Shown here in pieces: positions 5,892-10,103 of a stretch of 10,103 bases of DNA (positions within the stretch are counted from its first letter, which is position 1; each line of letters starts with the position of its first letter). Under the pieces are notes generated by a model. That model was not told the DNA's origin. It saw nothing but the letters and a program-made list of their open reading frames with translations, and made no database searches. The translations under genes and the position numbers were made by a program. This stretch comes from UBA4736 sp002404015 (GTDB lineage: Bacteria > Chloroflexota > Dormibacteria > Dormibacterales > Dormibacteraceae), in assembly GCA_036747295.1 (NCBI GenBank), contig DAIOCN010000047.1:1-10103 (forward strand). Reading direction: 5' to 3'.

Positions 5892-6356
5892 ACGGCGGAC
5901 CAGGTTCGCCATCTCCACGGCGGTCTCGGCCGCCTCGGCACCCTTGTTGTGCTTGGGGCCGCTGCGGGCCAGCGCCTGATCGCGGTCGAACGTGGTGAGG
6001 ACGCCGAATGCGACCGGCACCCCGGTGTCCATCTGGACGTGCATGAGCCCAGCCGCGCACTCGCCGGCCACGTACTGGAAGTGCGCCGTCTCGCCGTTGA
6101 CCACGCAGCCGAGGGCGACGATGGCGTCGGCCTGGCCGCCTTCGGCCAGCGTCAGGGCGGCCACCGGCAGCTCGAGGGCGCCCGGAACCCACACCACGTC
6201 GGGATCCGTAGCGGACATCCGCTCAAGGGCCTCGAGGGCGCCGGCCAGCAGGCGCCGGGAGATGTCGAGGTTGTAGCGGGAGACGACGACCGCGATCCGC
6301 AGGTCGCCGGCGTCGAGATCACGCGCGGTCGGCTTCTCGGCGCTCCTCTCCCCCAC
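5871..6356 (-). CDS. ribH: 6,7-dimethyl-8-ribityllumazine synthase
   Basis: 161 residues from GTG 6356. It condenses 5-amino-6-ribitylaminouracil with 3,4-dihydroxy-2-butanone 4-phosphate to give the lumazine, the penultimate step of riboflavin synthesis. Seen motifs are the N-terminal strand and loop VVVSRYN (23-29), VPGALELP (57-64), GCVVNGETAHFQYV (83-96) with the catalytic His at 92, and FGVLTT (117-122). The length is close to the usual 150-160; the first dozen residues are a non-conserved extension. The start lies four bases after the ribBA stop, so translation is probably coupled. It is the last gene of the operon, and no terminator is evident between it and the convergent dehydrogenase, whose coding ends overlap. 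Confidence 0.96.
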   Translation of the reverse strand: MGERSAEKPTARDLDAGDLRIAVVVSRYNLDISRRLLAGALEALERMSATDPDVVWVPGALELPVAALTLAEGGQADAIVALGCVVNGETAHFQYVAGECAAGLMHVQMDTGVPVAFGVLTTFDRDQALARSGPKHNKGAEAAETAVEMANLVRRLQGGSD

Positions 6357-6360
6357 GCCG

Positions 6361-7547
<1,187 letters not shown>

Positions 7548-7557
<10 letters not shown>

Positions 7558-8117
7558 TCGAGGACCCTTCCCACGTATCGCGCCATGACATCCACTTCCA
7601 GGTTCACAAGGGTACCCGGAGAATACATACCCGCAATTGTCGCCTTCAACGTGTGCGGGATCAGGGCGACCTGGAAGGTGCCGGCCTCATCGTCGACAAC
7701 GGAAACCGTGAGGCTGATCCCGTCGATGGCGATCGAGCCCTTCTCCGCGACGTAGGGGCGAAGGTCGGGGGGCAGCTCGACCCTGAGGTCGGGGCCGGCC
7801 GCGACAACGCGCGCGGTTGCGTCCACATGGCCGAGGACGAGGTGGCCGTCCAGGCCCTGGGCGAGGGTCAGGGGGGGCTCCAGGTTCACCTCGTCGCCCG
7901 CCCGAAGCGATCCCAGGTTGGTCCGGCGCAGCGTCTCGGCGACCATGTCGGCCCGGAAAACGCCGGCGTGGGTTGCGGTCACCGTCAGGCAGACGCCGTT
8001 CACCGCGATGCTGCCACCCACCTCCAGGCTGGGCGCCAGCTCGGGGCTCTCGACCGCCAGCCGGCCGCCCGCCTGCTCGGCGACCCGGCCCCTGGCCCTA
8101 ACGATCCCGGTGAACAT
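7548..8117 (-). CDS. ribE: Riboflavin synthase, alpha-type
   Basis: 189 residues from ATG 8117. It dismutates two molecules of dimethylribityllumazine to riboflavin and the ribitylaminouracil, which returns to RibH. The family start MFTGIV is present, and the internal duplication of the lumazine-binding domain is visible: GGSIAVNGVCLTV (34-46) against KGSIAIDGISLTV (126-138), with LGHVDATA (95-102) and LIPHTL (152-157). The protein is slightly shorter than the common 200-215 residues because the C-terminal tail is brief, but both domains are complete. It overlaps ribD by 20 bases and ribBA by 10 bases. The Shine-Dalgarno is weak, suggesting dependence on translation of ribD. Confidence 0.96.
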
Positions 8118-9096
8118 ACCCGCTTATTAGCAGGTCTCGGCCCAGCGGCGCCGTCTCGACGTCCTCCAGGCGCAGCGCATCCTCGATCGTCTCGGGGCCC
8201 AAGCCCCCGACGGCGCCGGGAGCTGACGCCCCGCCGATGATGATCGGGCTCAGGTACGCGTAGACCTTGTCGACCAGCCGGGCGTCGAAGAAAGAGCCAT
8301 GGACGGCTGACCCGCCCTCGACCAGGACGCTGAGGACACCGCGTTCGCCGAGATCGTCCAGCACCCGGCCGAGGTCTCCGCCGTGGCTGACGATCAGAGT
8401 CTCGGCGCCGCCGTCGCGGACTTTCGCGGCCGCGGGCGTCCGGCCGCTCGAGTCCAGCACCACCCGGAGCGGCTGGCGGGCCCCCGGGAACCTGGCGGTC
8501 AGCTGGGGGTCGTCCTTGAGCACCGTGCCCACGCCGACCAGGACCGCGTCGTGCTGGTGGCGCAGCCGGTGGGCGTGGGCGCGCGCCTCCTCGCCCGTGA
8601 TCCACCTGGAGCCGCCCGTGCGGGTCGCGATCCGGCCGTCCAGGCTGGCCGCGAACTTGACCGACACGAAGGGCCGGCCGGTCTCCCGGTGTTTCACGTA
8701 GAACTCGTTGAGACGCCTGGCCCCCGCTTCACCGGGGCCGACGACCGTCTCGATACCGGCCGCCCGCAACCGTTCGACACCCCTGCCGGCCACCTGGGGG
8801 TCGGGGTCGATCATCGCCACCACGACGCGAGCCACCCCGGCGGCGATGACGGCGTCGGCGCACGGTGGCGTCCGGCCCTGGTGGGCACAGGGCTCCAGCG
8901 TCACGTACAGGGTGCCGCCCGCCGCCCGGTCGCCGGCCGCGACGAGGGCCAGCACCTCGGCGTGGGGGTCCCCCGCCTGCTTGTGCCAGCCGCTGCCGGC
9001 CTCCTCGCCGTCGGGCGAGAAAAGGAGAGCCCCAACCATCGGGTTGGGGCTCGTTCGATAGTCGGCCTGGGCGGCGAGCTCGAGCGCCCGCCGCAT
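8098..9096 (-). CDS. ribD: Bifunctional riboflavin deaminase-reductase
   Basis: 332 residues from ATG 9096. It deaminates the GTP cyclohydrolase II product and then reduces the ribosyl side chain with NADPH. The deaminase domain has the zinc site HAE (His45, Glu47) and PC-x8-C (Cys70 and Cys79 in EPCAHQGRTPPC). The reductase domain starts near residue 150 with KFAASLDGRIA and WITG, then VGVGTVLKDDPQLTAR and a late LVEGGSAVHGSFF. ATG 9096 was chosen over an open frame reaching 9273 because the upstream part is a Pro/Arg-rich shadow of the preceding gene, GAGG lies five bases before ATG 9096, and the family begins with this helix. It starts 11 bases after the Zn-ribbon stop. Confidence 0.96.
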   Translation of the reverse strand: MRRALELAAQADYRTSPNPMVGALLFSPDGEEAGSGWHKQAGDPHAEVLALVAAGDRAAGGTLYVTLEPCAHQGRTPPCADAVIAAGVARVVVAMIDPDPQVAGRGVERLRAAGIETVVGPGEAGARRLNEFYVKHRETGRPFVSVKFAASLDGRIATRTGGSRWITGEEARAHAHRLRHQHDAVLVGVGTVLKDDPQLTARFPGARQPLRVVLDSSGRTPAAAKVRDGGAETLIVSHGGDLGRVLDDLGERGVLSVLVEGGSAVHGSFFDARLVDKVYAYLSPIIIGGASAPGAVGGLGPETIEDALRLEDVETAPLGRDLLISGYVHRDR

Positions 9097-9107
9097 CCGA
9101 ACCTCGA

Positions 9108-9398
9108 CTAGTTCCTGGCCCTGATCTGCTGGAAGCAATCCTGGCAATATACGGGCCGGCCCTGGGTGGGCAGGAACGGGACCTGGGTGGTCTGGCCGCA
9201 CACGGCGCAGACGACGTCGTGCAGGGTGCGGGCCCGGGTCACCGCCCGGCCCTCCCGCCGCAGCGAGCGGCACTCAGGGCAGCGGCCGGGCTCGTTGACC
9301 AGGCCCTTGGCCTGGTAGAACTCCTGCTCACCGGCCGTGAATGTGAACTCGATCCCGCAGTCGCGGCAGGTCAGCGCCTTGTCGGCAAAAGTGGTCAC
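9108..9398 (-). CDS. Small double zinc-ribbon protein, first gene of the rib operon
   Basis: 96 residues from GTG 9398. There are two Cys4 sites. The first, CRDC (11-14) and CPEC (40-43), encloses GEQEFYQAKGLVNEPGR, the hallmark of the zf-trcl probable zinc-binding domain. The second, CAVC (64-67) and CQDC (85-88), is separated by exactly 17 residues including TQVPFLPTQGRPVY, the CxxC-x17-CxxC domain pattern. No enzymatic residues are seen, and the function of this family is not known to me; RNA, DNA or protein binding is possible. The start is set by a strong Shine-Dalgarno, GGAGGAGA (complement of 9405-9412), six bases upstream. The frame stays open to 9530, but that includes the promoter. 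It is co-directional with ribD, 11 bases away. Confidence 0.92.
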   Translation of the reverse strand: MTTFADKALTCRDCGIEFTFTAGEQEFYQAKGLVNEPGRCPECRSLRREGRAVTRARTLHDVVCAVCGQTTQVPFLPTQGRPVYCQDCFQQIRARN

Positions 9399-9501
9399 CG
9401 GTACTCTCCTCCGTTGCTCCTCTCCGAAAGTGTCCCTGGAATTCGGTACCGGCGGCTGTGAGTCGTCGCGGTCCCCTCCCCCCCGAGAGACGTAGGGACG
9501 G

Positions 9502-9530
9502 AGTATAGGCGAGGTTGATCGACTGTTCAA
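9502..9530 (-). promoter_or_regulatory. Promoter of the Zn-ribbon/riboflavin operon
   Basis: On the minus strand TTGAAC (complement of 9525-9530), a 17-base spacer and TATACT (complement of 9502-9507) form a near-consensus housekeeping sigma promoter. Transcription would start near 9495, giving a leader of about 97 nt before GTG 9398. The leader is GC-rich with a G7AG4 run, and I see no conserved FMN riboswitch core. CCGGTAC at 9398-9404 can pair with GTACCGG at 9446-9452, bracketing the Shine-Dalgarno. Confidence 0.8.
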
Positions 9531-9534
9531 TCAC

Positions 9535-9565
9535 AAAAAAGGGCGGCCGCCGAAGCGTGCCGCCC
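9535..9565 (-). terminator. Rho-independent terminator after the 23S rRNA gene
   Basis: Read on the minus strand: GGGCGGC (complement of 9559-9565), an 11-base loop, GCCGCCC (complement of 9541-9547), then six T (complement of 9535-9540). A 7-bp GC stem followed at once by a U run is the standard intrinsic terminator. It ends rRNA transcription about 85 bases past the 23S 3' end and four bases before the -35 of the riboflavin operon. Confidence 0.9.
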
Positions 9566-9651
9566 TGCTGACTAACCGAAATAGGTCTTTCGAGATCTCT
9601 CTTCTTGGATCCCTTCGCGCAGCCCCAGCTGCTGAAGAGTGAGTTATAGGT
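9566..9651. other. 23S rRNA 3' spacer without a 5S gene
   Basis: The 86 bases between the 23S 3' end and the terminator hold no 5S rRNA, no tRNA and no reading frame of note. A short palindrome GAGATCTC is at 9592-9599. The stretch is probably a processing spacer. Confidence 0.6.

Positions 9652-10103
<452 letters not shown>

Noticed and set aside
4910..5998. Long + strand frame overlapping the dehydrogenase
   Set aside because: Its product is Gly/Arg-rich with no motif, while the alternative frame encodes a clear dehydrogenase.
9399..9495. FMN riboswitch in the riboflavin operon leader
   Set aside because: The leader is only about 97 nt and shows none of the conserved FMN aptamer segments.

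Overview
The window is high-GC, gene-dense bacterial DNA with short intergenic gaps, frequent GTG starts and several genes that look leaderless. A Zn-ribbon protein of the CxxC-x17-CxxC type and a split-barrel (PPOX) flavin/F420-type oxidoreductase would fit a high-GC Terrabacteria lineage such as Chloroflexota, Dormibacterota or a deep actinobacterium. This placement is inference. The 23S rRNA fragment at the right end is the best handle for settling it.

Left third (1-2451): the C-terminal end of an unrecognised + strand gene meets a convergent LiaF/toastrack-like membrane protein, their stops sharing one CTAG. Divergent from the latter is a 282-residue protein that joins a Phd/YefM-like antitoxin fold to the linker and allosteric domain of 2-isopropylmalate synthase, with no catalytic barrel. 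It is followed, apparently translationally coupled, by a compact PPOX-family protein whose only plausible start is CTG.

Middle (2448-5891): a minus-strand gene for a six-helix membrane protein with a C-terminal LuxR-type HTH is split by a frameshift. The frameshift lies exactly at a tandem duplication of a 10-bp unit, and removing one copy restores a 299-residue fusion. Divergent from it is a patatin-like phospholipase, with a palindrome over the start region. Next comes a Glu/Leu/Phe/Val dehydrogenase, preceded by an unusual element with three copies of an 11-bp motif GGACCTCTAGA around a good -10 box.

Right half (5871-9530, minus strand): a complete riboflavin operon in the order Zn-ribbon gene, ribD, ribE, ribBA, ribH. 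It is read from a near-consensus promoter, with gene overlaps or gaps of at most 11 nt. Together the enzymes convert GTP and ribulose 5-phosphate to riboflavin. Just upstream and in the same direction lie the 3' end of a 23S rRNA gene and a rho-independent terminator, with no 5S gene between them.

The two observations most worth following are the antitoxin-LeuA regulatory domain fusion and the 10-bp duplication that disconnects a membrane sensor from its DNA-binding domain. Also notable is that 11 of 12 natural gene ends use TAG, which is unusual for high-GC DNA.
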